Part shown: positions 51,625 to 60,870 of the stretch, one piece after another | Numbering within the stretch: position 1 is the stretch's first letter | How the letters are laid out: each line of letters opens with the position of its first letter | NCBI GenBank assembly: GCA_038207155.1 | Contig: JBBRAB010000012.1 | Span: forward strand, 54,355-118,354 | DNA length: 64,000 bases | Origin: FEN-1139 sp038207155 | Lineage (GTDB): Bacteria; Myxococcota_A; Polyangia; Polyangiales; Polyangiaceae | Reading direction: 5' to 3' | Program-made: the position numbers and the translations under genes | Notes under the pieces: generated by a model | What the model was told of the DNA's origin: nothing | Seen by the model: only the letters and a program-made list of their open reading frames with translations | The model's database searches: none

Positions 51625-53940
51625 ATGCCGGCCGTCCACGCTTCAACCAAAGGTCCGCCGACGGGACCCGACTTTGCCCGCGAATCCGCGCCAACCAAAC
51701 TCATGTCACTTCTCAATGGTAGCTCCGCAGCGGGATGGCCCCGCGACACATACATCATCCTGCAGACGTTTAGAAAGCGCTGGAAGCTGATTGCTGCGCT
51801 TACTATGGCCACCCTGGTGGCGTCCGTCTTCGTGACGATTTCCCAGAAGCGGATCTATTTGGCGTCAGCCACCATTCAGATCGAACCCACGCCACCGAAG
51901 CCACTGGGCAATCAGGTTCAGAATGTCGTAGAGGTCGGGGCTGGCACGTATTGGACGAATAAGGAGTACTACGCCACACAGCACAAGCTGCTCGGTGGTA
52001 TCGCTGTCGCGCGTAAGGCGGTGCAGCAGCTCTCCCTCGAGAACGACGAAGCGTTTTTGCAGAACGTGAGTCCCGGGGCTCGACCGAAGCCTCGGAAGGG
52101 TCCGCTCAAGCCGACTGTCGATGATGCAGCGGGCATCCTTTCTCGCAGGGTGGTTGTAGAGCCGCTGAAGGACAGTAGACTCGCGATTGTTACCTACGAG
52201 GATGCGGACCCAGCTCGCGCCCAGCGGATTCTCACGACTCTGTTGGAAGTCTATCTTGAGCGAAATATCCAGCGCGTCGTTTCTTCGACAGGTGCCGCCA
52301 GTTCTTGGTTGCGAGACCAGGTGGGGACGCTGAAAGGCGAACTGGAGGAAAATGAGCTCGCTCTCCACGAATACAAGCGCGAGAAACGTATCCTCTCGGT
52401 GTCCCTCAACGACCAGTCCAGCATGCTGCGCGAGGAGATGAAGCAACTCAATGAGGCGTTGACCCGGGTGCGAGCGAATCGCGAGGCTATCAGCGCACGT
52501 GTGCGCGAGCTTTCCAAAGTCGATCCAGCTAATCCAACGGTATTGCCCTCATCGGAACTGCTGCACAGCGACGTCTTGGGCAGTCTTCGGCAGGCGTACA
52601 CCAAGGCGCTTGCCGAGCTCGGGGCTCTCAAGGGTGGCGGTCGTGCTGACAAGCATCCAGAGGTCGCGGCTGCTTCCGCGCAAGTTGAGGAGACACGCTC
52701 GGCGTTGCTGTCTGAGGTTCGAAATATCCAGGGGGCACTGAAGGCTGATCTCTCCGCCGCTCAGAATGAAGAGCACGGGCTTTCGAGGCTCTTCGAGGCC
52801 GCGAAACAGCGCGCGATGGATCTCAATTTGCTCGAGATCGAGTATCGAAGGCTAGAGCGCTCGAAAGAGAACACAGAGAAGCTGTATGGCATGGTGTTGG
52901 AGCGTTCCAAGGAGAGCGATCTCACTGCGCTGATGCGCTTCAACAATATTTATGTCGTTGAGGACCCAATTCAGCCCAAGTCCCCATCGAAGCCCCGAGT
53001 GCCATTCAATTTGGCAGTTGGCCTTGGCTTGGGGCTCATGCTTGGGGTGGGGGCTGGATTGATCCGTGAGCTGATGGATCGACGCCTGCACAACTCCAGT
53101 GAGGTCGAGACGGAACTTGGAGTTCCCTGTCTCGGTGTGCTGGCCTCTTCTGGGAGGAATGCCGTTGGAGTCTATGGGGGATCGAAGTCGCCACGTCGCA
53201 AGGGTAGTGGTGGTGACTTCCCGCCAGAGCTGGAGTGCCACTCGAACTCCAGTGGTAGCCTAGCCGAGGCTGCCCGTGTCATACGAACCAACGTCCTGTT
53301 TTCGTCTCCGGATCAGCCCTACAAGCGCCTGCTCGTAACTAGTGCTTCTCCGGGTGATGGCAAGACAATGGTTGCCTGCACCGTCGCTATCGCGATGGCT
53401 CAGGCCGGCAATAGCGTGCTCCTGATGGATTGTGACCTTCGGCGGTCACGCGTACACAAGGTTTTCGGCAGATCCAATGAGTACGGGGTGACTTCGGTCA
53501 CGATGGATATTGAGAGTATTTCCCTCGAACTCATGAAAACTGAGATTCCCAATCTATTTCTGCTTGGGGCGGGGCCTCGCACCTCCAGTCCCGCGGAGCT
53601 TCTGCAGAGCGAATCCTTTGGTCGCCTCTTGGACAGGCTGGGCGAACGGTTCGACCGAATTGTTATCGACAGCCCTCCCGTCGCCGCAGTAACGGATCCC
53701 GTGATACTTTCGCGGCGGGTTGACGGTGTCTTGTTTGTGGCCCGTTGGCGGAAAACTCCGAAGCAGCTCGCGCGTCAGGCCCTGCGTAGCATGTCGGATT
53801 GTGGTGCACGAGTCGTTGGGTGCGTCCTCAATGGAATGCAGGTCGGTAAGGGGGGCTATGGTTATTACTATGGCTATTCCTACAAGTCGCATTATGGGTC
53901 AACGGAGGCTGATTTGGTCCCACCACCTGCTGAAGCCTAG
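51625..53940 (+). CDS. Wzc-like polysaccharide co-polymerase / tyrosine autokinase
   Basis: 771 residues from ATG 51625 (ATG 51703 possible). Wzz-type membrane domain: first span LIAALTMATLVASVFVTI, a long periplasmic coiled-coil region (about 215-440), second span near NLAVGLGLGLMLGVGAG. The cytoplasmic BY-kinase domain has Walker A ASPGDGKTMVA (about 573-583), Walker A' VLLMDCDLRR and Walker B IVIDSPP. The C-terminal Tyr cluster GGYGYYYGYSYKSHYG is the autophosphorylation site. It controls chain length and export of exopolysaccharide. It heads the plus-strand glycan locus. Confidence 0.93.
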   Translation: MPAVHASTKGPPTGPDFARESAPTKLMSLLNGSSAAGWPRDTYIILQTFRKRWKLIAALTMATLVASVFVTISQKRIYLASATIQIEPTPPKPLGNQVQNVVEVGAGTYWTNKEYYATQHKLLGGIAVARKAVQQLSLENDEAFLQNVSPGARPKPRKGPLKPTVDDAAGILSRRVVVEPLKDSRLAIVTYEDADPARAQRILTTLLEVYLERNIQRVVSSTGAASSWLRDQVGTLKGELEENELALHEYKREKRILSVSLNDQSSMLREEMKQLNEALTRVRANREAISARVRELSKVDPANPTVLPSSELLHSDVLGSLRQAYTKALAELGALKGGGRADKHPEVAAASAQVEETRSALLSEVRNIQGALKADLSAAQNEEHGLSRLFEAAKQRAMDLNLLEIEYRRLERSKENTEKLYGMVLERSKESDLTALMRFNNIYVVEDPIQPKSPSKPRVPFNLAVGLGLGLMLGVGAGLIRELMDRRLHNSSEVETELGVPCLGVLASSGRNAVGVYGGSKSPRRKGSGGDFPPELECHSNSSGSLAEAARVIRTNVLFSSPDQPYKRLLVTSASPGDGKTMVACTVAIAMAQAGNSVLLMDCDLRRSRVHKVFGRSNEYGVTSVTMDIESISLELMKTEIPNLFLLGAGPRTSSPAELLQSESFGRLLDRLGERFDRIVIDSPPVAAVTDPVILSRRVDGVLFVARWRKTPKQLARQALRSMSDCGARVVGCVLNGMQVGKGGYGYYYGYSYKSHYGSTEADLVPPPAEA

Positions 53941-53978
53941 CGAGTAGTCGGCCTCAAGTAGTCAGTCCTTCTGGTGCA

Positions 53979-54857
53979 ATGGGCTCGCCGCGCCGGAGCT
54001 TGAATCCGGCCACCTCTCTGTGGTACTGGCGAAGCGTGAGGAGCAAACCCCAATCTCAGAGCGACTTCGTCCAAGGGGGCAGCTTGGGCGTGGATGCGGC
54101 CGTCGAGTTGCTGCGTGCGGATCCGTCTGCAGTAGCGCTGGTTCAAGACGCGTACTACGCGGGAACCGCAAACGAAGCAGCCTCGCGGTTTCATGCATCT
54201 CCTGAGTTCGCCGAGGTCTTGAAATGGACTGGTTCTCCAGAGGGAAAGGTTGTCCTCGACGTTGGAGCGGGTCGCGGGATTGCGACGGCTGCGTTTCTTG
54301 GAGCAGGCGCAGCGCATGTACACGCGCTTGAGCCTGGGGACGGCGAGCTAGTTGGCAGAGGTGCAATAGCGTCACTGGAGTTGGGGGACCGTGTCACCAT
54401 CCACTCGTGTGGAGCTGAGACGCTACCGCTGCCGGATGCCTCGGTTGACATCATCTATGTTCGACAGGTGCTGCACCACGTTCACGACTTGCCTCAGGTG
54501 CTGCGGGAGTTTCGTCGCGTGTGCGCTCCGGGGGGGTGCATCTTTGCGACTCGGGAGCATGTCGCCGAGAACGAGGCGGAACGCATCGCGTTCCTGAAGC
54601 GGCACCCGTTGCATCAGCTTTCTGGCGGCGAGAATGCTTTCCCACTTAGCCACTATCTGGGGGCCTTCACAGGTGCTGGGTGCCTGGATCCGATCGTTCT
54701 CGGTCCTTGGGATTCATTGATCAATGCCTTTCCGTTGCTACTTGAGGCTTCGGAACTGGCCCATCCGCTCATGCCAATCGTGCGTCGACGCCTGGGGGGG
54801 GGGCGGCACGGTTCGCCGCGCTGCCTGGGGTGGAGCCATTGTTGCTCCCCTTGCTGA
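53979..54857 (+). CDS. Class I SAM methyltransferase, frameshifted at a poly-G tract
   Basis: 292 residues as read. Rossmann methyltransferase motifs: VVLDVGAGRGIATAAFLG (motif I), VHALEPG, and SVDIIYVRQVLHHVHDL, followed by LREFRRVCAPGG. After G10 at 54794-54803 the frame runs into an unlikely Cys/Trp-rich end. With one more G (or two fewer) it would read LGGGAARFAALPGVEPLL through PGRLYSFFW to TGA 54908-54910, overlapping the next gene's GTG by 4 bp like its neighbours. So the intact gene probably spans 53979-54910. Its substrate is probably a sugar. Confidence 0.8.
   Translation: MGSPRRSLNPATSLWYWRSVRSKPQSQSDFVQGGSLGVDAAVELLRADPSAVALVQDAYYAGTANEAASRFHASPEFAEVLKWTGSPEGKVVLDVGAGRGIATAAFLGAGAAHVHALEPGDGELVGRGAIASLELGDRVTIHSCGAETLPLPDASVDIIYVRQVLHHVHDLPQVLREFRRVCAPGGCIFATREHVAENEAERIAFLKRHPLHQLSGGENAFPLSHYLGAFTGAGCLDPIVLGPWDSLINAFPLLLEASELAHPLMPIVRRRLGGGRHGSPRCLGWSHCCSPC
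54794..54803 (+). repeat. Homopolymeric G10 tract inside methyltransferase gene
   Basis: Ten consecutive G residues at the point where the methyltransferase frame goes wrong. Such tracts are prone to slipped-strand change and also to sequencing error. Confidence 0.9.
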
Positions 54858-54906
54858 AACGTCCGCGTCCGGGGCGCCTCTACTCGTTCTTCTGGAGGGC
54901 CCCCTC

Positions 54907-55839
54907 GTGAAGGCGCTGGTGACTGGGGGCGCAGGCTTCATCGGTGGTGCCATTGCACGTGGCTTGGTTCGAGCGGGTTACGCGGTGTCGGGCTGGGATC
55001 GGCGCGAAGTTGCGCCAGGGACTTTGCTCGACGGAGCGGCGATGCGTTGTGTGGATTTGTTGGATGCACCTCTGGAACGGCTGCTGGAAGCCGAGGCGCC
55101 AACCCTCGTAGTGCATGCGGCAGGCCCTGCATCGGTGGCGAATTCGATTCGAGTTCCAAGTGAGGACTTCACTGGCTCACTGCTCCCCTGGCAGCGCTTG
55201 CTGGAGGCTCTTCGGGTGACGGGGCAGCGCCCCCTCGTGGTCTATATCTCAAGTGCCGCGGTTTATGGTGAGCCGCTTCATCAACCAATTTCTGAGGGTT
55301 GCAAGCGGCAGCCGCTTTCACCGTACGGCTTCCATCGCTATCAGTGTGAGCTGCTCGGGGAGGAATACGCTTCTCAGTTTGGTTTGGACGTCGCGGTTGG
55401 ACGTCTGTTTTCGACCTTCGGGTACAGCCAGAAGCGATTGCTGGTATGGGAGCTCTTCGCCAAGGCCCTAGGAGCTGAGGAAGAGGTCGTCCTGGAGGGA
55501 ACCGGCAACGAGCTGCGTGACTACCTCTTCGAAGAAGATCTTGCTGTAGTGGTGGAGCAACTTGCAGCGTTTCATCCGCGGGGCTATTCCGCCTGGAATC
55601 TGGCAACGGGTCACTCAGTCACAACTCGAGAGCTTGCGGAGCGAATCGTAGCCACGACGGGCAAAAACAAACCTGTGCGGTGCCGCGGCATCAAGCGACA
55701 GGGTGAGCCCGAGCGCTGGCTCGCCAACAGTGGTCAGATCCAGTCGCTACTCGGCGAGCGCAAGCTGGTGTCGTTGGAGGAGGGGCTGAAACGTTGCGCG
55801 GAGCAGTGGGCGACGGAGCTCTGTGGAGGCCAGCCGTGA
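54907..55839 (+). CDS. NAD-dependent sugar epimerase/dehydratase
   Basis: 310 residues from GTG 54907, which overlaps the restored stop of the methyltransferase. Extended short-chain dehydrogenase: cofactor motif VTGGAGFIGGAIARG (residues 5-19), VVHAAGPASVANS, VYISSAAVYGEP. The catalytic pair is Tyr140 in SPYGFHRYQCE, but the usual Lys of YxxxK is Arg144. The rest (FSTFGYSQKRLLVWELFAKAL, GTGNELRDYLFEEDLA) fits nucleotide-sugar epimerases. The Lys to Arg change may lower or alter activity. GTGA overlap with the next glycosyltransferase. Confidence 0.87.
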   Translation: MKALVTGGAGFIGGAIARGLVRAGYAVSGWDRREVAPGTLLDGAAMRCVDLLDAPLERLLEAEAPTLVVHAAGPASVANSIRVPSEDFTGSLLPWQRLLEALRVTGQRPLVVYISSAAVYGEPLHQPISEGCKRQPLSPYGFHRYQCELLGEEYASQFGLDVAVGRLFSTFGYSQKRLLVWELFAKALGAEEEVVLEGTGNELRDYLFEEDLAVVVEQLAAFHPRGYSAWNLATGHSVTTRELAERIVATTGKNKPVRCRGIKRQGEPERWLANSGQIQSLLGERKLVSLEEGLKRCAEQWATELCGGQP

Positions 55840-56957
55840 CCTTCCGCGTTGCGCTAGTGGACCAGGCAGGTTGGGAAGGTGGGCGTCTCTACGTCGAGAA
55901 CCTGGCGCGCTGCCTGATGCGGCTGCCCGCTGGAGAGCGCCCTGAGTTGTTGTGGCTAGGCGGTGACCGCGCACTGCATCAGGAGCTATTAGGTGTCAAA
56001 CGGGTTGTAGAAGCCCAACACGGGTCCGAACCCCGTGGGCGACTCGCGCGGCTGACATGGCTGGCAAGGCAAGCGCGGCACGCCCAGTGTGATTTCATGT
56101 ATCCGTATCCCGCTCGCTGGGCAGCTCGGGGAGGGAACGCGTTTTGGTTGCCAGATCTGCAGCATCGCTGTTTGCCAGAGCTGTTCTCAAGACGGCACCG
56201 ATTGCAGCGGGACGTTGCCTATCGGCTCTTCGCCACGGCTGCCCCCGGAATAGTTCTCTCGAGTGAAGCGGTTCGCGCTGATTTTAAGCGCTTTTTTAAG
56301 CTGGCTGACGGGCGAGTGCGGGTACTTAGGTTTGCATCCCCCCTGGCAGAGGGAGACGTGGACGAGGCGTCCGAGGCGTTTGAGAAAGTGATGACGCAGT
56401 TGCCCGAGCGCTACGCGTACGTGCCCAACCAGCTCTGGCGGCACAAGGACCACCCGACTGCGTTGCGGGCGATTGCCCGCATTCGAGAGCAAACTGGAGA
56501 AACCATCCCATTGGTGTTCTCAGGTGAGCGTTTCGATCATCGACACCCAGAATGGTCGAAGACGGTTGATGCGTTAGTGGACGAGCTTCAGCTGAGGAAC
56601 TCGACCCATTTTCTCGGCTACCTGCCGCGCGCAGTTCAGATGGGGGTGTTGAAACGCGCGCAGGTGATTGTGCAGCCCTCGCGTTTCGAAGGGTGGAGCA
56701 CCGTGGTGGAGGACGCCCGAGCCCTGGGTAAGGCGCTGGTGCTGTCCGACATCGCACCCCATGTTGAACAGGCACCGGAAAATGCGCACTATTTTCCAGT
56801 GGGGGATGCCGGCGCCCTAGCGCGGGCGCTTTTCTCGGTTTGGCAGGGTTCCCACTTGCCGCAAGCACTCTCAGATCTGCAGCTGGCGAGTGACGCGCGC
56901 TGCCTTGGCGTGGCAAGAACCTTCATGGAGATTGCTGTGGAGTACCGTCGCCGATGA
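55836..56957 (+). CDS. Glycosyltransferase, GT4/GT1-like (GT-B fold)
   Basis: 373 residues from GTG 55836. The C-terminal half is GT4-like: YAYVPNQLWRHKDHPTALRAIA, THFLGYLPRAVQMGVLKRAQVIVQPSRFEGWSTVVEDARALG with the ExxxxxxE-type donor site (split), and LSDIAPHVEQAPENAHYFPVGD. No signal or membrane span; likely acts at the inner face of the membrane on an undecaprenyl-linked repeat unit. Coupled by 4-bp overlaps to both neighbours. Confidence 0.88.
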   Translation: MTFRVALVDQAGWEGGRLYVENLARCLMRLPAGERPELLWLGGDRALHQELLGVKRVVEAQHGSEPRGRLARLTWLARQARHAQCDFMYPYPARWAARGGNAFWLPDLQHRCLPELFSRRHRLQRDVAYRLFATAAPGIVLSSEAVRADFKRFFKLADGRVRVLRFASPLAEGDVDEASEAFEKVMTQLPERYAYVPNQLWRHKDHPTALRAIARIREQTGETIPLVFSGERFDHRHPEWSKTVDALVDELQLRNSTHFLGYLPRAVQMGVLKRAQVIVQPSRFEGWSTVVEDARALGKALVLSDIAPHVEQAPENAHYFPVGDAGALARALFSVWQGSHLPQALSDLQLASDARCLGVARTFMEIAVEYRRR

Positions 56958-57913
56958 ACGCATTAGCGCCAGTTGCCTTTTTCGCATACAAGCGTCCCTG
57001 GACCGCGCTTCAGAGTCTATTTTGCCTGTCGCGGTGTCCCGAGGCAAACCGAACGCCGCTAACAATCTATTGCGATGCCCCAAAGCGGGCGGAGGACGCC
57101 GAAGGGTGCCAGCTAACGCGCGAGGCAGTGCGTTCTATCGCGTGGCCCGGACCGCTTGAGATTGTGGAGCGGACTGAGAACCTGGGGCTGGCTCGGTCGA
57201 TCATCGCGGGTGCGCGTGCGCAATGCGCGCGACATGGAAAGGTGATCGTCGTAGAGGACGATTTGCTCGTATCGCGTGGATTTCTTGATTACATGAATCG
57301 GGGGCTTGTCAGATTCGCCGACGATCAACGCGTCATGCAGATCTCTGGACACCAGTTCCCCTTGGGGCTCCAGACCTCGACGGCGGGCCTACTTCCAGTC
57401 ACCACGAGTTGGAGTTGGGCTACTTGGGGGCGAGCCTGGGAGTCCTTCGAAGAACGCCCCGATATCTCCGCTCTGAGAGATGCCCGCGTCCGCCATGCCT
57501 TTGATCAGCAGGGGGCTTATCCCTTTTCGGCCATGCTGATCGATCAGGCGGCCGGGCGCAATGATTCGTGGGCTATTCGCTGGTACTGGACCTGTTTCCG
57601 CGCGAAAAAACTGGCTCTGTTCCCGCCGAGGACTCTTGTTAGAAATATCGGATTTGGTGATGGAGCAACCCACACTCGCGGCACGGTTTTTCGTCAGCCT
57701 CCAGACGGGTGGAATCCAGACACCTTGAGCCCCGAGATGCCGGCGCCTGGGATTGTGGGTGTTGACCCTCAGTGGGTGGCTGCGTGGCGAAGGGCGGTCA
57801 GGGGCGGGCTCCCGACCCAAGCACGTCGGGCGATACAGGGAATTGCGCGAATACGTACCCAAGGTCTCGCGAGTGGACTAGACGCAATTCGTGCAGTGTC
57901 GCATTCTGCGTAG
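56954..57913 (+). CDS. Glycosyltransferase, GT-A fold (GT2/GNT-I-like)
   Basis: 319 residues; ATGA overlap with the GT4-like gene. PVAFFAYKRPWTALQSL and ENLGLARSIIAGA begin a GT-A domain, and VIVVEDDLLVSRGFLDYMN carries the metal-binding acidic triplet. WSWATWGRAWESF and the later RNIGFGDGATHT are typical of a group annotated as sugar transferases in bacterial glycan loci. The C-terminal ~60 residues are basic and probably membrane-associated. Acceptor unknown. About 130 bp without genes follow. Confidence 0.83.
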   Translation: MNALAPVAFFAYKRPWTALQSLFCLSRCPEANRTPLTIYCDAPKRAEDAEGCQLTREAVRSIAWPGPLEIVERTENLGLARSIIAGARAQCARHGKVIVVEDDLLVSRGFLDYMNRGLVRFADDQRVMQISGHQFPLGLQTSTAGLLPVTTSWSWATWGRAWESFEERPDISALRDARVRHAFDQQGAYPFSAMLIDQAAGRNDSWAIRWYWTCFRAKKLALFPPRTLVRNIGFGDGATHTRGTVFRQPPDGWNPDTLSPEMPAPGIVGVDPQWVAAWRRAVRGGLPTQARRAIQGIARIRTQGLASGLDAIRAVSHSA

Positions 57914-58044
57914 CAACCATGGCGATCTCATGCAGTCTGATTTTGTGTCAGCTCACGGTAGTTCGCGACAGATGCAAGTCCAAACACGTCAAGCGTCAAT
58001 ACTGCTCGTGAAGTATCAACTCACTGCAGCGTCGGGAGTGAGTC

Positions 58045-58677
58045 ATGGCGCGTAACCTCCGAACGGTTCTGATAGAGAAAACCAGCGCGCTTGAAGCCGC
58101 ATTGGCGTTGGCATTGTGGCGTCGCCACTCCAGAGTCGAGTTCGGTAGTGGGTCGATTGTTCGCGCCCGAAGGGTCAGACTGGCATCGAACTCGACGCTA
58201 CTTGTTGGTGCCGGCTCTCTGGTGAATGCGTACATTGTCACTGAGCGCAGTGGCGCTTTAGTACAAGTAGGCTGCGGAACATACCTCGGGGCCTCAACCA
58301 TATCGTCAGCAACTTCAGTGACGATCGGAGCGCGCGTTCAGCTTGCATGGGGTGCAGCCATTGTCGACCACGATTCGCACTCGACTGACTATCTTCAACG
58401 CCGTCCAGATGTGGGGAATTGGTTGCGCGGTGAGAAAGACTGGACTCACGTTGCTTGTTGTCCAGTGGTGATTGAGGACGATGCGTGGATCGGTCTTCAC
58501 GCCATCATCCTTAAAGGAGTCACAATTGGCGCTCGCTCCATCGTTGGCGCGGGCGCGGTGGTGACCCGCGACGTGCCACCTGACTGCATTGTGGCGGGCA
58601 ACCCGGCCCGAGTGATTCGGCGGTTGGACTTGGGAGAGCGGGTGCACGAGACAAGAATCCCGGGACCGAAAGATTGA
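58045..58677 (+). CDS. Hexapeptide-repeat acyltransferase (left-handed beta-helix)
   Basis: 210 residues. Hexapeptide coils start near residue 30, pass GCGTYLGASTISSATSVTIG and AIVDHDSHSTDYLQRR (catalytic-type His), and end with VVIEDDAWIGLHAIILKGVTIGARSIVGAGAVVTRDVPPDCIVAGNPARVIRRL in the classical maltose/galactoside acetyltransferase order (read in segments). It probably O-acetylates the exopolysaccharide or a precursor. The 283 bp downstream, up to 58960, contain no gene I can support. Confidence 0.88.
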   Translation: MARNLRTVLIEKTSALEAALALALWRRHSRVEFGSGSIVRARRVRLASNSTLLVGAGSLVNAYIVTERSGALVQVGCGTYLGASTISSATSVTIGARVQLAWGAAIVDHDSHSTDYLQRRPDVGNWLRGEKDWTHVACCPVVIEDDAWIGLHAIILKGVTIGARSIVGAGAVVTRDVPPDCIVAGNPARVIRRLDLGERVHETRIPGPKD

Positions 58678-58960
58678 AGAAACGGGTGCGGAGCACTCGG
58701 TTGTCCGATGGTTAGACGTAGTCACGGCATCCCCCAGAACCAAGCAGTGATCAGCGCTTTCGACCTGTCGGACCGGAGTCGATGAAGCCCCGTTCATGGG
58801 GAATTGTGCTGCTGAGGGTAGTACGAACCACCTGGTTGCGATACGCTGGTCGCCAGATAGTGTGGTTTCGGAGTTACACCAGATGGGAAGTTGGCAACCG
58901 CCGAATAGAAGACACTGGGCCGCGCCGCTTTGCTTGTTACCCAGAGGTGGGAGTCTCTAG

Positions 58961-60856
58961 ATGTGCGGAATATTTGCCTTGTTCGCTCCTGCCACGGAGA
59001 TGGCAGAACGAAGCATCCTCCTTGAACGGGCTCTGCAGACGATGCGATTTCGTGGCCCGGATGGTTCGGGGCGCCACCTGTCAGGGCCGGTTGCCATCGG
59101 AATGACGAGGTTGGCAATCATCGATGTCGCGGGTTCTCCGCAGCCCCTGTTCAACGAGACTGGTGAGCTGGCGCTGGTATGCAACGGCGAAATCTACAAC
59201 TACCGAGAGCTCCGAGCGCAGCTGAGTTCCCTGGGTCACCGGTTTCGCACAGAAGGCGACTGCGAGACAATTCTCCACCTGTACGAAGAGTATGGGCTGG
59301 AGGGGCTACAGCGCTTGCGCGGCATGTTTGGTTTCGCCTTGTGGGATTCGCGAGTGGGGCGCCTCGTGGTTGCCCGAGATCGTCTAGGGATCAAGCCGCT
59401 CTACTGGGCCAAGCAGGGCGATAGTGTTGCATTCAGTTCTGAACTGCGGGGACTTGTGGCTACGGGGTTTGCTCGGGTTCGTCTTGCCAGAGAGCCAACG
59501 CTCGGGCTGCTCAAGCATACCTACGCTGTGCACGCTGAGGAGTCTCTCCTAGAAGGGGTATCGCGCCTCGCGCCCGGCCATTTCGTCTGTGTCGACAAGT
59601 CAGGTATCACCGTGCAGCCATATTGGCGGGAACCAACTCCCGGCGGTGGCGGGTCTTCCGAGGCCGTGCTGGAGCAGCTTGTCGAAGCGGCTCGCTTGCA
59701 CCTCCGTTCGGATGTTCCGAGTGCTGTGCTGCTTAGTGGCGGCATCGATTCTTCGTTTGTCGCGGCCCGAGCAATGCTGGACGGAGGAGATGCGATCGTA
59801 ATAACGGCAGGATACGACCGAGTGTCCGCCGAAGACGAGTCGACAGCCGCCATGGAATACGCGCGACGGCTTGGGCTTTCGGTGCATCGGCTGGCGGTGT
59901 CGGATGCCGATCTTGAGTCGGGCTTCGCGGATATGACGGCCCGCGTGGATGAACCCGCAGCGGATCCGTCGAGTGTGATCCAGTGGTTGCTCTATCGGCG
60001 TGCTCGGGAACTGGGATGTCGCGTGGTCCACACGGGGATTGGCGGGGACGAGGTCTTTTTCGGCTACGGCGCCTATAACAAAATCGGACGGGCCCTGGAT
60101 CTTGAGCGTCGATTCCTGCCGGCGGGTGTTGCCGGCGCGAGTTCCTTGCTGCGAGCCTTTGCCCATCCCGCCGGAGACGACAGCCGGTCAGACGATGACC
60201 TGCTCGGGGTGACTCCAGCGGTGTTTTCGCGAATGCGTATTCTTCGACGTCTAGCTCCTGTAGGTAGCGCAGCGCTTTCCTCGCCGGGTTCGGCCAGGCA
60301 CTGGCGCAGCTCGGACGATGTCTACAAGGCGCTTCGTGGCACCTACCTTCTCAACAATGGTCTATTACTGGGAGACAAGGTTGGGATGGCTGCGTCCATG
60401 GAGGTTCGCGTGCCACTCGTAGACCATTGCGTGCTCGAGGCGGTGCTTGGGCTCCCCGTTTGGGAACGGGTTCCGGGACGGGGGCCATCCAAGCCAGTGC
60501 TTCGAAAGGCGCTAGATGCGACTGGGTATCCGCTGCCAGTAGTCAAGAAGAAGGGCTTCGAGATCCCAGCGCACCTGCTCAGTACGCTGGTTGGGAAACA
60601 CCTGGAAATGTTGCGGGAAAGTCCTACTGCCCGAAAATTCTTCTCGCCTGAGGCTTGGCAATCGTTGCTCTCACGGCACGCTAAGGACAACCTGACTCGG
60701 ACCGGCCGAAGTGCAGACCGGTACCTGCGGCGGGCGTGGCTACTCGGCCTCGCGCCGGAGCCGGATCGCTGGAGCGTCACCACACTGCTGTTCACTGTGC
60801 TCTGCGTTGACCGAGCGCGTGAATACTGGGCCAGTCCTGTCAATGTGATGTATTAG
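58961..60856 (+). CDS. asnB: Asparagine synthase (glutamine-hydrolysing), AsnB/WbpS-type
   Basis: 631 residues starting MCGIFALF, so the processed enzyme has catalytic Cys1. Glutaminase motifs RLAIIDVAGSPQP and CNGEIYNYRELR, then the ATP-pyrophosphatase loop LSGGIDSSFVAARAM (Ser259 region) and GIGGDEVFFGYGAYNK. In glycan loci such enzymes often amidate uronic acids rather than aspartate. It differs from the cyclase at 47725, which lacks Cys1. The start codon is fixed by the need for Cys at position 2. The next glycosyltransferase begins 14 bp downstream. Confidence 0.92.
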   Translation: MCGIFALFAPATEMAERSILLERALQTMRFRGPDGSGRHLSGPVAIGMTRLAIIDVAGSPQPLFNETGELALVCNGEIYNYRELRAQLSSLGHRFRTEGDCETILHLYEEYGLEGLQRLRGMFGFALWDSRVGRLVVARDRLGIKPLYWAKQGDSVAFSSELRGLVATGFARVRLAREPTLGLLKHTYAVHAEESLLEGVSRLAPGHFVCVDKSGITVQPYWREPTPGGGGSSEAVLEQLVEAARLHLRSDVPSAVLLSGGIDSSFVAARAMLDGGDAIVITAGYDRVSAEDESTAAMEYARRLGLSVHRLAVSDADLESGFADMTARVDEPAADPSSVIQWLLYRRARELGCRVVHTGIGGDEVFFGYGAYNKIGRALDLERRFLPAGVAGASSLLRAFAHPAGDDSRSDDDLLGVTPAVFSRMRILRRLAPVGSAALSSPGSARHWRSSDDVYKALRGTYLLNNGLLLGDKVGMAASMEVRVPLVDHCVLEAVLGLPVWERVPGRGPSKPVLRKALDATGYPLPVVKKKGFEIPAHLLSTLVGKHLEMLRESPTARKFFSPEAWQSLLSRHAKDNLTRTGRSADRYLRRAWLLGLAPEPDRWSVTTLLFTVLCVDRAREYWASPVNVMY

Positions 60857-60870
60857 TCATCTTTGCGCTC

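Noticed and set aside
58782..59105. 107-residue frame starting MKPRSWGIVLLRVV before asnB
   Set aside because: More than a third overlaps asnB in another frame; no ribosome-binding site and composition unlike neighbouring genes. A short membrane peptide cannot be fully excluded.
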